This document shows positions 1-10,406 of a stretch of 64,000 nucleotides of DNA, piece after piece. Source of the stretch: an uncultured Pelagibacteraceae bacterium (lineage in GTDB: Bacteria; Pseudomonadota; Alphaproteobacteria; Pelagibacterales; AG-422-B15); the NCBI GenBank assembly GCA_902518955.1, contig CABYIR010000001.1, forward strand, positions 1 to 64,000, written 5' to 3'. How positions within the stretch are numbered: position 1 is the first letter of the stretch; the number at the start of each line of letters is the position of its first letter. The notes under the pieces are model-generated. The model made no database searches, was not told the DNA's origin, and saw only the letters and a list, made by a program, of their open reading frames with translations. The position numbers and the translations under genes are program-made.

Positions 1-2
1 CA

Positions 3-1187
3 TTTATAGAAGCTATTAGACAATTTAGAAATGACAATGGCTATGAAAGCTCAATGTTTATACATGTAACATTAGTTCCATATATTTCTAGTTCTGGTGA
101 ATTAAAAACAAAGCCAACACAGCACTCTGTTAAAGAGCTAAGAAGCCTTGGCATTCAACCTAACATTCTTTTATGCAGATCAGATAGAGAGATACCAGAA
201 GATGAAAGAAAAAAAATTGGATTATTTTGTAATGTTGAGCCTAAAAATGTGATTCAAGCATTGAATGCAGACACTATTTATAAAGTTCCTTTAAACCTCA
301 AAAATGAGGGTCTTGATATACAAGTCTTAGATTATTTTAAGCTTGGATACAAAAACAACGTTGATTTATCTATGTGGTCTCAAGTTGCAGAATGTATACT
401 GGAGCCAAAAGGTGAAGTAACAATTGGCATAGTAGGCAAGTATACTGGTTTAGCTGATGCATATAAATCTTTAAATGAAGCATTAAGTCACGGCGGAATT
501 TTTAACAAGATAAAAGTTAATCTTAACTGGATTGAATCTGAAGAGATCAATGAGTCAAATGTTAATAATAAATTAAGTAGCTGTGATGGTATTTTAGTTC
601 CTGGAGGATTTGGAGAAAGAGGCTCTGAAGGAAAAATTTTAGCAATAAAGTTTGCTAGAGAAAATAAAGTGCCTTATTTTGGAATATGTTTTGGAATGCA
701 ATTAGCTGTTATCGAAATGGCTAGAAATCTTATTGGCATTAAAGATGCAAGTTCAAGTGAGTTTGGAAACTGCAATAATTCAGTTGTTGGATTGATGACT
801 GAATGGAAGAAGGGTGATGCTTTGGAGTCAAGATCTGCCAACGGTGATTTAGGAGGCTCTATGAGATTAGGAGCATATCAAGCAACCATTAATAAGAATT
901 CAATGGCATATGACGTTTACAAATCAGAAAGTATAAGTGAGCGCCATAGACATCGGTATGAAGTAAACAAAAATTATGAAGAAAAACTAAATGATAAGGG
1001 TGTAAATTTTTCTGGATTTTCTCCTGATGGACTTCTACCTGAAATTGTAGAGATTAAAGATCATCCATGGTTTATTGGTGTTCAATTTCATCCTGAGCTT
1101 AAATCTAAACCATTTGATCCACATCCATTATTTAAATCATTTATTAAGGCATCAGTAGATCAATCGAAAGTAAAAAATGCAGAGTAA
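3..1187 (+). CDS. pyrG: CTP synthase, C-terminal part (5' end outside window)
   Basis: Reading frame is open upstream of the listed ATG to the window edge ([28 protein letters not shown]); glutamine amidotransferase motif [15 protein letters not shown] and HPEL. Confidence 0.97.
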   Translation, partial: FIEAIRQFRNDNGYESSMFIHVTLVPYISSSGELKTKPTQHSVKELRSLGIQPNILLCRSDREIPEDERKKIGLFCNVEPKNVIQALNADTIYKVPLNLKNEGLDIQVLDYFKLGYKNNVDLSMWSQVAECILEPKGEVTIGIVGKYTGLADAYKSLNEALSHGGIFNKIKVNLNWIESEEINESNVNNKLSSCDGILVPGGFGERGSEGKILAIKFARENKVPYFGICFGMQLAVIEMARNLIGIKDASSSEFGNCNNSVVGLMTEWKKGDALESRSANGDLGGSMRLGAYQATINKNSMAYDVYKSESISERHRHRYEVNKNYEEKLNDKGVNFSGFSPDGLLPEIVEIKDHPWFIGVQFHPELKSKPFDPHPLFKSFIKASVDQSKVKNAE

Positions 1188-2004
1188 TGTTAAATTAGGA
1201 TCAGACACTTTTGGTAATAGTTTAAAACTATCTCTTATTGCAGGACCTTGTGTATTAGAGTCTCATTCTCATGCAAGAACAATGGTTGAAAAATTACTTA
1301 AAATAAATGAAAAGCTTAACGTAAATTTTATATATAAAACATCTTTTGATAAGGCAAACAGAACGAGTCTTAGTGGAGTAAGAGGACTAGGATTGGATGA
1401 ATCTCTAAAGATTTTCTCAGAACTAAAAAATGAATATAAAATAAAACTTTTAACTGATGTTCATACTGAAGATCAATGTAGTTTAGTGAGTGAATATGTA
1501 GACATTATTCAGATACCTGCGTTTTTATGTCGACAGACAGATTTATTAATTTCTGCTGCCAAAACCAATAAAGTTATTAATGTTAAGAAAGGACAATTCT
1601 TAGCCCCTTGGGATATGAAAAATGTTGTTAAAAAAATAGAAAGTTCAGATAATACAAATATTCTAATTACCGAACGAGGTACTAGTTTTGGCTATAATAC
1701 TCTGATTTCAGATATGAGATCACTTGATATAATGAAAGACGAATTAAGTTATCCAATTATTTTTGATGCTACACACTCTGTTCAATCTCCAGGTGGACAA
1801 GGAGATAAAAGTGGAGGTGATAGAAAATTTGTTCCGACATTAGCAAAAGCTGCTGTATCGGCTGGCATAGCTGGTGTTTTTATTGAAACTCATGACGATC
1901 CTGATAATGCTCCTTCAGACGGCCCAAATATGCTACATATCGATGATCTAGAAAAACTAGTTACTAAATTATTGGAAATTGACAATATAGTTAAAGAATA
2001 TTAA
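1177..2004 (+). CDS. kdsA: 3-deoxy-8-phosphooctulonate (KDO-8P) synthase
   Basis: [48 protein letters not shown] motifs; between pyrG and eno. Confidence 0.96.
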   Translation: MQSNVKLGSDTFGNSLKLSLIAGPCVLESHSHARTMVEKLLKINEKLNVNFIYKTSFDKANRTSLSGVRGLGLDESLKIFSELKNEYKIKLLTDVHTEDQCSLVSEYVDIIQIPAFLCRQTDLLISAAKTNKVINVKKGQFLAPWDMKNVVKKIESSDNTNILITERGTSFGYNTLISDMRSLDIMKDELSYPIIFDATHSVQSPGGQGDKSGGDRKFVPTLAKAAVSAGIAGVFIETHDDPDNAPSDGPNMLHIDDLEKLVTKLLEIDNIVKEY

Positions 2005-2032
2005 ATAAATTATTGAATTATAATTATAAAAA

Positions 2033-3301
2033 ATGAATACAATACAGAATATAATATCTAGACAGATTTTTGACAGCAGAGGAAACCCAACTATTGAAAC
2101 TGATGTAATTACTAATAATGGTGTTTTGGGCAGAGCAGCTGTGCCGTCAGGAGCATCAACTGGAGCTCACGAAGCTTATGAGTTAAGAGATAAAGGTAAA
2201 AAATATCACGGTAAATCTGTTCTAAAAGCTGTATCAAATGTCAATGGAGAAATATTTGACACTATAACAGGTTTTAATGTTTCTGATCAAATTATGATTG
2301 ACGAAACTCTAATTAAGCTTGATGGGAAAAAAAATAAATCTAGGATTGGCGCAAACTCGATATTAAGTGTTTCCTTATCATGCGCTGTTGCCGCTGCAAA
2401 GTCACAAAAGATTCCACTTTTTAGATACTTAGGAGGCACCAAAAAATTCAAAATGCCTACGCCAATGCTAAATGTTATCAATGGTGGGGCACACGCCAAT
2501 AATAACGTTTCATTTCAAGAATTTATGATTGTTCCGGTAAATAATTCTAATTTTAGTGAAGCAATTCAAAAATCATCTGAAGTTTTTCATAATCTTAAAT
2601 CTATTTTAAATGGAAAAAATATAAGTACATCTGTTGGTGATGAAGGCGGTTTTTCACCTGATTTAAAATCAGAAGAAGAGGCGCTTAAATTAATTTGTGA
2701 TGCTATTATAAAGTCAGGCTACAAGTTAAAAAAGGATTTTTGTATTGCTTTAGATGTTGCCGCTAGTGAATTTTATAAAAATGGTAAATACAAGCTTATA
2801 TCAGAGAATAAACCTTTTTCGACTGATCAATTTATTAAATACTTATGTAATCTAATTAATAAATATCCAATTGTTTCTATTGAAGATCCCTTTGGCGAAG
2901 ATGATTGGGACTCTTGGTCTAAACTTGTCGAATTAGTAGGTGATAAAGTGCAAATAGTCGGCGATGATTTGTTTACAACTAGTTTAGAAAGGTTGAAGAA
3001 AGGCGTTAAAAAAAACTCAGCTAACGCAATTTTAATAAAGTTAAACCAGATTGGAACGCTTACAGAAACAATTGAATGCATTAATTACGCCGTTGCTAGT
3101 AATTTTGAAGTTATTATTTCACATCGATCAGGTGAAACTGAAGATACATTTATTGCTGATTTAGCTGTTGGCACTAATGCTGGCCAGATTAAAACTGGCT
3201 CTATGTCTCGATCTGACCGTACCTCAAAGTACAATCAACTATTAAGAATTGAAGAATTAATTGGTTCTAAAAATACTATGAAAACAAACAAATTCTTCTA
3301 A
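2033..3301 (+). CDS. eno: Enolase
   Basis: SRQIFDSRGNPTIETDV, GDEGGFSP, SHRSGETEDTFIADLAV. Confidence 0.98.
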   Translation: MNTIQNIISRQIFDSRGNPTIETDVITNNGVLGRAAVPSGASTGAHEAYELRDKGKKYHGKSVLKAVSNVNGEIFDTITGFNVSDQIMIDETLIKLDGKKNKSRIGANSILSVSLSCAVAAAKSQKIPLFRYLGGTKKFKMPTPMLNVINGGAHANNNVSFQEFMIVPVNNSNFSEAIQKSSEVFHNLKSILNGKNISTSVGDEGGFSPDLKSEEEALKLICDAIIKSGYKLKKDFCIALDVAASEFYKNGKYKLISENKPFSTDQFIKYLCNLINKYPIVSIEDPFGEDDWDSWSKLVELVGDKVQIVGDDLFTTSLERLKKGVKKNSANAILIKLNQIGTLTETIECINYAVASNFEVIISHRSGETEDTFIADLAVGTNAGQIKTGSMSRSDRTSKYNQLLRIEELIGSKNTMKTNKFF

Positions 3302-3423
3302 TTTTTTTTTATTAATATCTTTTTTTAGAACAAAAAGAGTCCAAATCAGAATATTAGTAAATTTTTCTATCTTTTTAGCCTTTAGGAATTGTCTGCGAAT
3401 CACTTTTATGATTCTCTAGATGT

Positions 3424-3735
3424 ATGGCGAATTTAGGCTCATACAAGAATAAAATTGGAAAATACTATCCTTTTTTTATCATTCCAATAATTAGTTTATA
3501 TATTTTTATCAATATATTCGATGGAAACAATGGTCTCTTGGCACATAAATATCTTGATCATGAAATTAATTTGTTAGAACAACAAATTGCTAATCTTCAA
3601 TCTGATAATAATCTTTTAGAAATTAAGATTAATTTGCTAAAATCTAGCGATATGAACACTGATCTGATTGATGAGCATGTGCGATCAGTCTTGGGCTATG
3701 GAAAAGCTAATGAATTTACTCTGTATTTTCAATAA
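3424..3735 (+). CDS. ftsB: Septum formation initiator family protein (FtsB/DivIC-like)
   Basis: ~100 aa, one N-terminal TM helix then coiled coil, C-terminal VRSVLGYGKANEFTLYF; directly downstream of eno. Confidence 0.8.
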   Translation: MANLGSYKNKIGKYYPFFIIPIISLYIFINIFDGNNGLLAHKYLDHEINLLEQQIANLQSDNNLLEIKINLLKSSDMNTDLIDEHVRSVLGYGKANEFTLYFQ

Positions 3736-3777
3736 CTCTACCTTGAATAATTTATAAATAATTATATTTTTGATGAT

Positions 3778-4698
3778 GTGAATTCAAATCGTCAAATATC
3801 TAAATCTTTAATAAGAAAGAATTTTAGCAATCTTGAAAGCCCCAAAAAACCTGAGTGGATAAAGGTAACATCATTTTCTAAAAATCTTAATTTAACTGCC
3901 TCGATCGTTAATGATCAACGTCTTACAACGGTATGTGAAGAAGCGTTGTGTCCAAATATTTCGGAATGTTGGAATAAAAAACATGCTACTTTTATGATTT
4001 TAGGCGAAGTATGCACTCGATCATGTAGTTTTTGCAATATACAAACTGGGAAACCTACTGACGTGGATCCTTTTGAGCCGCTAAGAGTTGCTAAAGCAGT
4101 AAGATCTCTCAATTTAAAGCATGTTGTCATAACTTCCGTTGACAGAGACGACTTACATGATGGTGGGGCAAGCCATTTCGTACAAACAATATCAAAGATT
4201 AGAGATCTCAATAAAGAAGTTAGTATTGAAATACTTACTCCTGATTTCAAAAATAAGATTAATGCAATTGATAAAATTATAAAATGTAAAGTTGATGTTT
4301 TTAATCACAATTTAGAAACTGTTAAGAGGCTTTACGATGAAGTAAGGCCTGGCGCAAATTATAATAACTCACTCAATCTTCTTAATACTTTCAAACTAAA
4401 TTCATTAAATACATTTACAAAATCTGGAATAATGATCGGCTTAGGTGAGAATGAAGATGAAATTATTAGTTTAATGGATGATTTGATTGAGAATGGTGTC
4501 GATTTTTTAACCATAGGTCAATATTTAAGACCTTCAAAAAACCATTATCCAGTAATAGAATATCACCACCCATCTTACTTTGATCATCTTAAAGAAATAG
4601 CAATTAAAAAAGGATTCAAAATAGTATCATCAACTCCATTCACTAGGAGCTCTTATCATGCAGATGATGATTTCAAGGCTTTAAAAAATATTAACTAA
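3778..4698 (+). CDS. lipA: Lipoyl synthase (radical SAM)
   Basis: CEEALCPNISEC and CTRSCSFCNIQTG cysteine motifs; GTG start. Confidence 0.97.
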   Translation: MNSNRQISKSLIRKNFSNLESPKKPEWIKVTSFSKNLNLTASIVNDQRLTTVCEEALCPNISECWNKKHATFMILGEVCTRSCSFCNIQTGKPTDVDPFEPLRVAKAVRSLNLKHVVITSVDRDDLHDGGASHFVQTISKIRDLNKEVSIEILTPDFKNKINAIDKIIKCKVDVFNHNLETVKRLYDEVRPGANYNNSLNLLNTFKLNSLNTFTKSGIMIGLGENEDEIISLMDDLIENGVDFLTIGQYLRPSKNHYPVIEYHHPSYFDHLKEIAIKKGFKIVSSTPFTRSSYHADDDFKALKNIN

Positions 4699-5154
4699 AT
4701 GCCAATACAAACTGAAGAACAAATAATGAATTTTTCAAAAGATCAAATGTTTAATCTTGTTGCCGATATCGACTCTTACTCACAATTCTTGCCATGGTGT
4801 GATAACTCGAACATCATCAGTTCAGAGGTGGAAGAAAATGGTAATACAATGGTAATTGCTGATTTGGATATTGGTTATAAATCTTTATCATATACTTACA
4901 GGAGCGAGGTTAAATTATCAAAAAATAGAGATTATATTAAAGTAAATCATATTGAAGGTCCTTTTAAGCACTTAATTAATGAATGGAGATTTGAAGAATT
5001 GTCAAATAATAAGTGTAAGATATCTTTTTTTATTGATTTTGAATTATCCTCAAAAATCTTTAATTTGTTAATGAATGAATTTTTTGATATAGCATTTAAA
5101 AAAATGGTAAGCTCATTTCAAGATAGAGCGGAGAACATATATTCTAATCAATAA
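4699..5154 (+). CDS. Coq10/RatA-like SRPBCC (START-domain) protein
   Basis: FSKDQMFNLVADIDSYSQFLPWC motif; conserved position after lipA. Confidence 0.85.
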   Translation: MPIQTEEQIMNFSKDQMFNLVADIDSYSQFLPWCDNSNIISSEVEENGNTMVIADLDIGYKSLSYTYRSEVKLSKNRDYIKVNHIEGPFKHLINEWRFEELSNNKCKISFFIDFELSSKIFNLLMNEFFDIAFKKMVSSFQDRAENIYSNQ

Positions 5155-5632
5155 TAGCTATTAATTCTTGTAATAAAAAATCATTACTTTTTTTTTGGAT
5201 TGTAATCCGATTTTTAAAATTAAATATTTTTTTATAATTATTTATTTTTATTTTATTGCCAATTTTTTTATATATTGAGAAATATACAGTTCCAACAGGT
5301 TTCTGTTTAGTTCCTCCACCAGGACCTGCAATACCTGTGATTGAGGCACATATATGAGATCTTGTAAGTCGATGTAAATTTTTAGCCATCGATAAAGCGA
5401 CTTCTTCACTTACTGCTCCATATTTCAATATTAAATGCCTATCAATTCCAAGTAATTTAATTTTTGCATTATTTGAGTATGAAATAATAGCTGATTCAAA
5501 AAAATTAGATGATCCAGCTATTGAAGTAATTGATGAAGATATGAGACCCCCTGTACATGATTCAGCAAGAGATATTTTGATTTGCTTACCTTCACATAGT
5601 TTTTTTAATCTCTTTAGATCTTTCGAGGTCAT
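5144..5632 (-). CDS. CinA C-terminal family (PncC nicotinamide-nucleotide amidase-like)
   Basis: ISLAESCTGGLISSSITSIAGSSNFF, SITGIAGPGGGTKQKPVGTVY. Confidence 0.9.
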   Translation of the reverse strand: MTSKDLKRLKKLCEGKQIKISLAESCTGGLISSSITSIAGSSNFFESAIISYSNNAKIKLLGIDRHLILKYGAVSEEVALSMAKNLHRLTRSHICASITGIAGPGGGTKQKPVGTVYFSIYKKIGNKIKINNYKKIFNFKNRITIQKKSNDFLLQELIAIID

Positions 5633-6087
5633 AAGATATAATTATTAATAAATAACACTACTATAGTTGTATATATACCCGCCATTATATCATCAAACAT
5701 TACACCCTTTGAACCTTTAATTTTTTCTATTAGATTTATTGGATATATTTTAAAAATATCAAAAAACCGAAAAAAAATAAAAATTAAAATAATAATGGTA
5801 ATTTCATCTGAAGAGGGGACAATTAGTAAAGGAATTGATTGTCCCACGAATTCGTCTATCACAACTTCTTTAGGATCTTTGTTGGCGTTATCCGAAAGAT
5901 ATATATCTATGAAATGAAAAGAAATAATAAATAAAAATACAGATATAAGGGCAAAATAAATTAGTAAATCTAATTTAATAAATAATATCCAAATTATTAT
6001 AGTTGCAATAGATGCAAATGTACCTGAGGCAAAGGGGAATAATCCTATGTACGAAATAGTTATAACAAATTTAGATAGTGATTTCAT
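5629..6087 (-). CDS. pgpA: Phosphatidylglycerophosphatase A
   Basis: GLFPFASGTFAS, KDPKEVVIDEFVGQ, FDIFKIYPI..IEKIKGSKGVMFDDIMAGIY. Confidence 0.9.
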   Translation of the reverse strand: MKSLSKFVITISYIGLFPFASGTFASIATIIIWILFIKLDLLIYFALISVFLFIISFHFIDIYLSDNANKDPKEVVIDEFVGQSIPLLIVPSSDEITIIILIFIFFRFFDIFKIYPINLIEKIKGSKGVMFDDIMAGIYTTIVVLFINNYIL

Positions 6088-6091
6088 TTTA

Positions 6092-7225
6092 CTATTTGTA
6101 GATTAGAATACTTGCCATACACGCAATACCTTTTGATTTTCCAATTATACCAATTTGATCTGACGATTTTGCTTTTATATTAACCCTAGATAAAGGGCAA
6201 TTTAACAATTTACTTACATTTTTTCTGATTGAGCTTTTATACTTTTCTAATCTAATAGCCTCAGAAATTATAGTTACATCTAAATTTAATATAAGAACAT
6301 TTCTAAGATTAAATTTTTTATAGATTTCATTTAGTAAAATAACTGAATCTATATTTTTATATAATTTATTAGACGATGGAAAATAATTGCCAATATCTTT
6401 TTTTCCAAGTGCACCAAGAAGGACATCAATTATTGAGTGGATCACAACATCACCATCAGAGTGCCCAATTAGAGAATAGTTTGATTTAAATTTTATTCCC
6501 CCAAGAGATAAAAATTTTCCTTTTGATATTTTATGAATATCAAACGCATTTCCAATTTTAATTGAATGTCCTAATAATTTTTTTATCAAACTCAAATCGT
6601 CTTTATTTGTTACTTTAATATTTGTATTCGATCCTAATAAATATTTAATTTTTAAATTGGATTCATCAAAAATTTCAGACTCATCCATTACATTTGACTG
6701 TATTGATGAAATTACTTTTTTACTAGATTTGTCTAATTTTAATGCTTGCGGTGTTTGAGTATTAATAAACTGTGAACGCTTTACAGAATTATACTTATTT
6801 AATTTTTTATTTTTTAAAGTATCACTAATGAGTGTGTAGGGCACAACTGAGTACACATTTGAACTTTCAATTTCATTTTTAACTTTTTTAATAAGATCCT
6901 TCTTAATATTAGGTCGAGCAGCATCATGAATTAATAAGTTGACGTCTTTTTTAAAATATTGAATTGCGTTTTTTAGGCTTTTAAACCGAGTATTGCCTCC
7001 ATATATTAATTTGTTCTCTGTAAATTTTTTTAAAAAAGACTGATGTTTTTTAGATAAATTTTTATTAATTACGATGAATATCTCTTTTTTATTAAATACT
7101 TCAAGAATATTTGAGAGGGTAAAAAAAATTAAAGGAGTACCATAAATTTTTGAGAACAGCTTATCCTCAGTATAGCTAAATCTTTTGCTGTTTCCGGCGG
7201 CAAGAATTATACAGTATGTTTGCAT
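6092..7225 (-). CDS. ispDF: Bifunctional IspD/IspF
   Basis: N-terminal IspD (IILAAGNSKRF, LIHDAARPNI), C-terminal IspF (GNAFDIHKI, GHSDGDVVIHSIIDVLLGALGKKDIGNYFP). Confidence 0.95.
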   Translation of the reverse strand: MQTYCIILAAGNSKRFSYTEDKLFSKIYGTPLIFFTLSNILEVFNKKEIFIVINKNLSKKHQSFLKKFTENKLIYGGNTRFKSLKNAIQYFKKDVNLLIHDAARPNIKKDLIKKVKNEIESSNVYSVVPYTLISDTLKNKKLNKYNSVKRSQFINTQTPQALKLDKSSKKVISSIQSNVMDESEIFDESNLKIKYLLGSNTNIKVTNKDDLSLIKKLLGHSIKIGNAFDIHKISKGKFLSLGGIKFKSNYSLIGHSDGDVVIHSIIDVLLGALGKKDIGNYFPSSNKLYKNIDSVILLNEIYKKFNLRNVLILNLDVTIISEAIRLEKYKSSIRKNVSKLLNCPLSRVNIKAKSSDQIGIIGKSKGIACMASILIYK

Positions 7226-7276
7226 TTAATATTTTATAATAATGAGTATTATAATTAATTGTATTTTAGAGAATAA

Positions 7277-9073
7277 ATGATTAACAGACTTTTTAAACAA
7301 AATCTAATTAATAAAAACTATATAATTTTATTTTTTTTAACAATTATATTTGTTATTTTTTCATTTGTCTTACTCATTAACCAAAGAATTAATACATCCT
7401 CAAATAGCAGTTATGACAATTATTTTATTGGTGTAGCCGTAGTTTTTCTAATTTTCTTAATTTATTTTTTTCTTTCACAAATATTGCCTTTTATTATTAG
7501 GGTTAGAAAAAAGAATATAACTACATTCAATAATAGATTTAGCCTTTACTTTATTGGAATAGCTATTACTCCAGCAATTATAGTCGGCTCTTTAGCACTA
7601 TTATTAATTAATTTTGGGGTTAATGACTGGTTTAATGATCGAATTCAAAATATTATTAAAAATTCAGTTTATGTTGCTGAGGGTTACTTAGAAGAACATA
7701 AAAAAACTATTAAAGGTGACATCTACGCAATGTCTTCTGATCTTAATAATGCTTCTAATTTGTATATAAGAGATAAGTTTAATTTTGAAAAATTATTTTT
7801 TACTCAATCTTTAGTAAGAAATCTTCCAGACTCATTTTTAATAGACGGCAAAGGAAATGTAATTTTAAAGAGCAGAGGTAGCCTAAAAATTTATTATCAA
7901 CCAACAAGTGAGTCTTTAAATAAGGTAGCAAATGGTGAGCTTGCAATATTTACATCTACTGAATTTAATAAAGTATATGCAATAATAAAATTAGATAAGT
8001 ATCTTGATTTATATTTATATGTTGGAAGACCAATGGATAATCGTGTTCTCACTGCTTTGAATGATACAAGATCAGCGCAAAATGATTTTAATCGTCTCGA
8101 GGAGAATAGGTCAAAACTATCAGTTATTTTTATTTTGATTTATCTTATTATTACTATGGTATTAATATTTATATCAATAATTGTCGGAATTGGTTTTGCA
8201 AGAAAAATAGTTGATCCAATTACAAAAATTATTGTTGCTACTGATAATATTAGTAAGGGTAATTATAATTCAAAGCTTAATAAAACGAACGATTTTGTTG
8301 AATTAAATAGATTAACAGAGTCGTTTAATAAAATGTCTGAAGATATCATTACGCAGAGAAAGCAATTAGCTATTAGTCAAAAACATGAAGCCTGGTCTGA
8401 TGTTGCAAGAAAAATAGCTCATGAAATTAAAAATCCATTAACTCCAATAAAGCTTTCAATTGATCGTTTAAAAAATAAAACAGACAAGGGAATAAATATC
8501 AGTGAATCTGAAGTTATTGAGACTATGGACACTATAAATAGACAGGTTGATGATATAAAAAACCTTGTAGATGAGTTCTCAAACTTTGCACGAATGCCAG
8601 CTCCAAATATGAAGAAATGCAATATTAAAGATATTGTTGATAATGCCGTTTCATTATTTGACCTTAAATCAAATAACGTTGTGATTGATTTAGATAAAAA
8701 ATCACTTGATTACTATATAAAATGTGATGAATCTCAGATTAATAGAGTGTTTAATAATTTGATAATTAATTCAATACATTCGATCGAGTCGAAATATAAG
8801 AATGTTCCAGGTGGAAGTATTTATATTGATGGAAGTTTAAAAGATAAATTTCTAAAAATTAAGATATTTGATAATGGTCAAGGATTAGCTTATAAAGAGG
8901 AAGATTTACTTAAACCTTATTTTTCTACAAAAGAAAAAAATATAGGAACAGGATTAGGCCTTAGTATTGTAGAGAAAATTATTTCTGAGCATGGGGGTAA
9001 TTTCCATATTTATAATCTAGAAGATAAATCAGGTGCTTGTTCTGAATTCACACTTAGATTATCAAATGATTGA
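7277..9073 (+). CDS. ntrY: NtrY-type membrane sensor histidine kinase
   Basis: N-terminal TM segments, HAMP, ARKIAHEIKNPLTPIKLSI H-box, GTGLGLSIVEKII G-box; upstream of ntrX. Confidence 0.93.
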   Translation: MINRLFKQNLINKNYIILFFLTIIFVIFSFVLLINQRINTSSNSSYDNYFIGVAVVFLIFLIYFFLSQILPFIIRVRKKNITTFNNRFSLYFIGIAITPAIIVGSLALLLINFGVNDWFNDRIQNIIKNSVYVAEGYLEEHKKTIKGDIYAMSSDLNNASNLYIRDKFNFEKLFFTQSLVRNLPDSFLIDGKGNVILKSRGSLKIYYQPTSESLNKVANGELAIFTSTEFNKVYAIIKLDKYLDLYLYVGRPMDNRVLTALNDTRSAQNDFNRLEENRSKLSVIFILIYLIITMVLIFISIIVGIGFARKIVDPITKIIVATDNISKGNYNSKLNKTNDFVELNRLTESFNKMSEDIITQRKQLAISQKHEAWSDVARKIAHEIKNPLTPIKLSIDRLKNKTDKGINISESEVIETMDTINRQVDDIKNLVDEFSNFARMPAPNMKKCNIKDIVDNAVSLFDLKSNNVVIDLDKKSLDYYIKCDESQINRVFNNLIINSIHSIESKYKNVPGGSIYIDGSLKDKFLKIKIFDNGQGLAYKEEDLLKPYFSTKEKNIGTGLGLSIVEKIISEHGGNFHIYNLEDKSGACSEFTLRLSND

Positions 9074-10406
9074 TAAAAAAATATTAATTATAGATGATGA
9101 AAAGGATATTAGAGATTCTATTTCTGGAATTCTAAACGATGAAGGTTATATTTCATATACTGCTAAGAATTCTCAGGAAGCACTCAATAAAATTAATGAT
9201 AATAGTTTTGATGTAATCGTACTAGATGTATGGCTGAATGACTCAGAGTATGATGGAATCCAATTATTAAAAGAAATAAAAGAAATTCTCTTGGAGACTC
9301 CAGTTTTAATTATTTCAGGTCATGGCAATATTGAAATGGCTGTTGAGGCTATTAAAAATGGTGCATATGAATTTATAGAGAAGCCTTTTTCAAGTGAGAG
9401 ACTTTTATTAACAGTTAAAAGATCGATTGAAACATCATTATTTAAAATAGAAAATAAATCCTTAAAGCAAAAAAATTTAGATGATTATAAATTTATTGGA
9501 AGTTCAAACACTATAATCAAAGTTAAGCAGTTAATTGATAAGGTCGCACCAACATCAAGTAGAGTAATAATTTATGGTAATTCTGGAACAGGGAAAGATT
9601 TAGTAGCTAAAGAAATTCATAAAAAATCAAAATTTTCTAGTGGGAATTTTATAATAGTAAACTCTGCGTTAATGGAACCTAACGGCATTGAAGAAGAGTT
9701 ATTTGGCTTAGAAGAGAATTCAAGAGTAATTAAGACGGGTTTCTTTGAGCAAGCTAATAATGGCACCTTGTTTATAGATGAGATAGGTGATATGCCAATT
9801 CAAACCCAATCTAAAATTTTAAGAGTTCTTACAGATAGTTCTTTTTATAGAGTTGGCTCTAATATGCCCGTGAATATTAACGCTAGACTTTTGTGTTCTT
9901 CCACTGAAAATTTAGAGAAACTTGTAGAAGAGGGTAATTTTCGAATGGATTTATTTCATAGACTTAATGTTGTATCTATTACTTTACCCAATCTTTCTGA
10001 TCGAACCCAAGATATTGATGAATTAATTGAATACTTTTCAAAAATTTACCTAACTAATTCTAGCTCTAAAATTGTAGATTTACGCGATTATATTAAAACA
10101 AACTATATAAACTATGATTGGCCCGGAAATGTAAGAGAATTAAGGAATATCATTGAGAGATATTGCATTATTGGAGGAAGAATCGCTGAAAATCATGAAC
10201 AATTAGATAGTGGATTTAATTCTAAAAATGTAATATCAATGCCTCTCAAGAATGCGCGTATGATTTTTGAAAAAAATTATTTAGAATCACAAATCCAAAG
10301 GTTCAATGGAAATATATCAAAAACTGCATCTTTTATTGGAATGGAGCGTTCTGCTCTGCATAGAAAACTTAAACAATTAGGCATATCAATAGATAACAAA
10401 GAATGA
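9066..10406 (+). CDS. ntrX: NtrX-type response regulator (receiver - AAA+ - HTH)
   Basis: Receiver DDEKDIRD..VLDVWLNDSEYDG, Walker A GNSGTGKDLVAKEIH, C-terminal Fis-type HTH. Start moved from 9033 to ATG 9066 (MIDKKILIIDDEKDI). Confidence 0.93.
   Translation: MIDKKILIIDDEKDIRDSISGILNDEGYISYTAKNSQEALNKINDNSFDVIVLDVWLNDSEYDGIQLLKEIKEILLETPVLIISGHGNIEMAVEAIKNGAYEFIEKPFSSERLLLTVKRSIETSLFKIENKSLKQKNLDDYKFIGSSNTIIKVKQLIDKVAPTSSRVIIYGNSGTGKDLVAKEIHKKSKFSSGNFIIVNSALMEPNGIEEELFGLEENSRVIKTGFFEQANNGTLFIDEIGDMPIQTQSKILRVLTDSSFYRVGSNMPVNINARLLCSSTENLEKLVEEGNFRMDLFHRLNVVSITLPNLSDRTQDIDELIEYFSKIYLTNSSSKIVDLRDYIKTNYINYDWPGNVRELRNIIERYCIIGGRIAENHEQLDSGFNSKNVISMPLKNARMIFEKNYLESQIQRFNGNISKTASFIGMERSALHRKLKQLGISIDNKE

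Noticed and set aside
2287-4250. Antisense ORFs 2287..2499(-), 2827..3081(-), 3915..4250(-)
   Set aside because: Entirely inside eno and lipA on the opposite strand; chance open frames.
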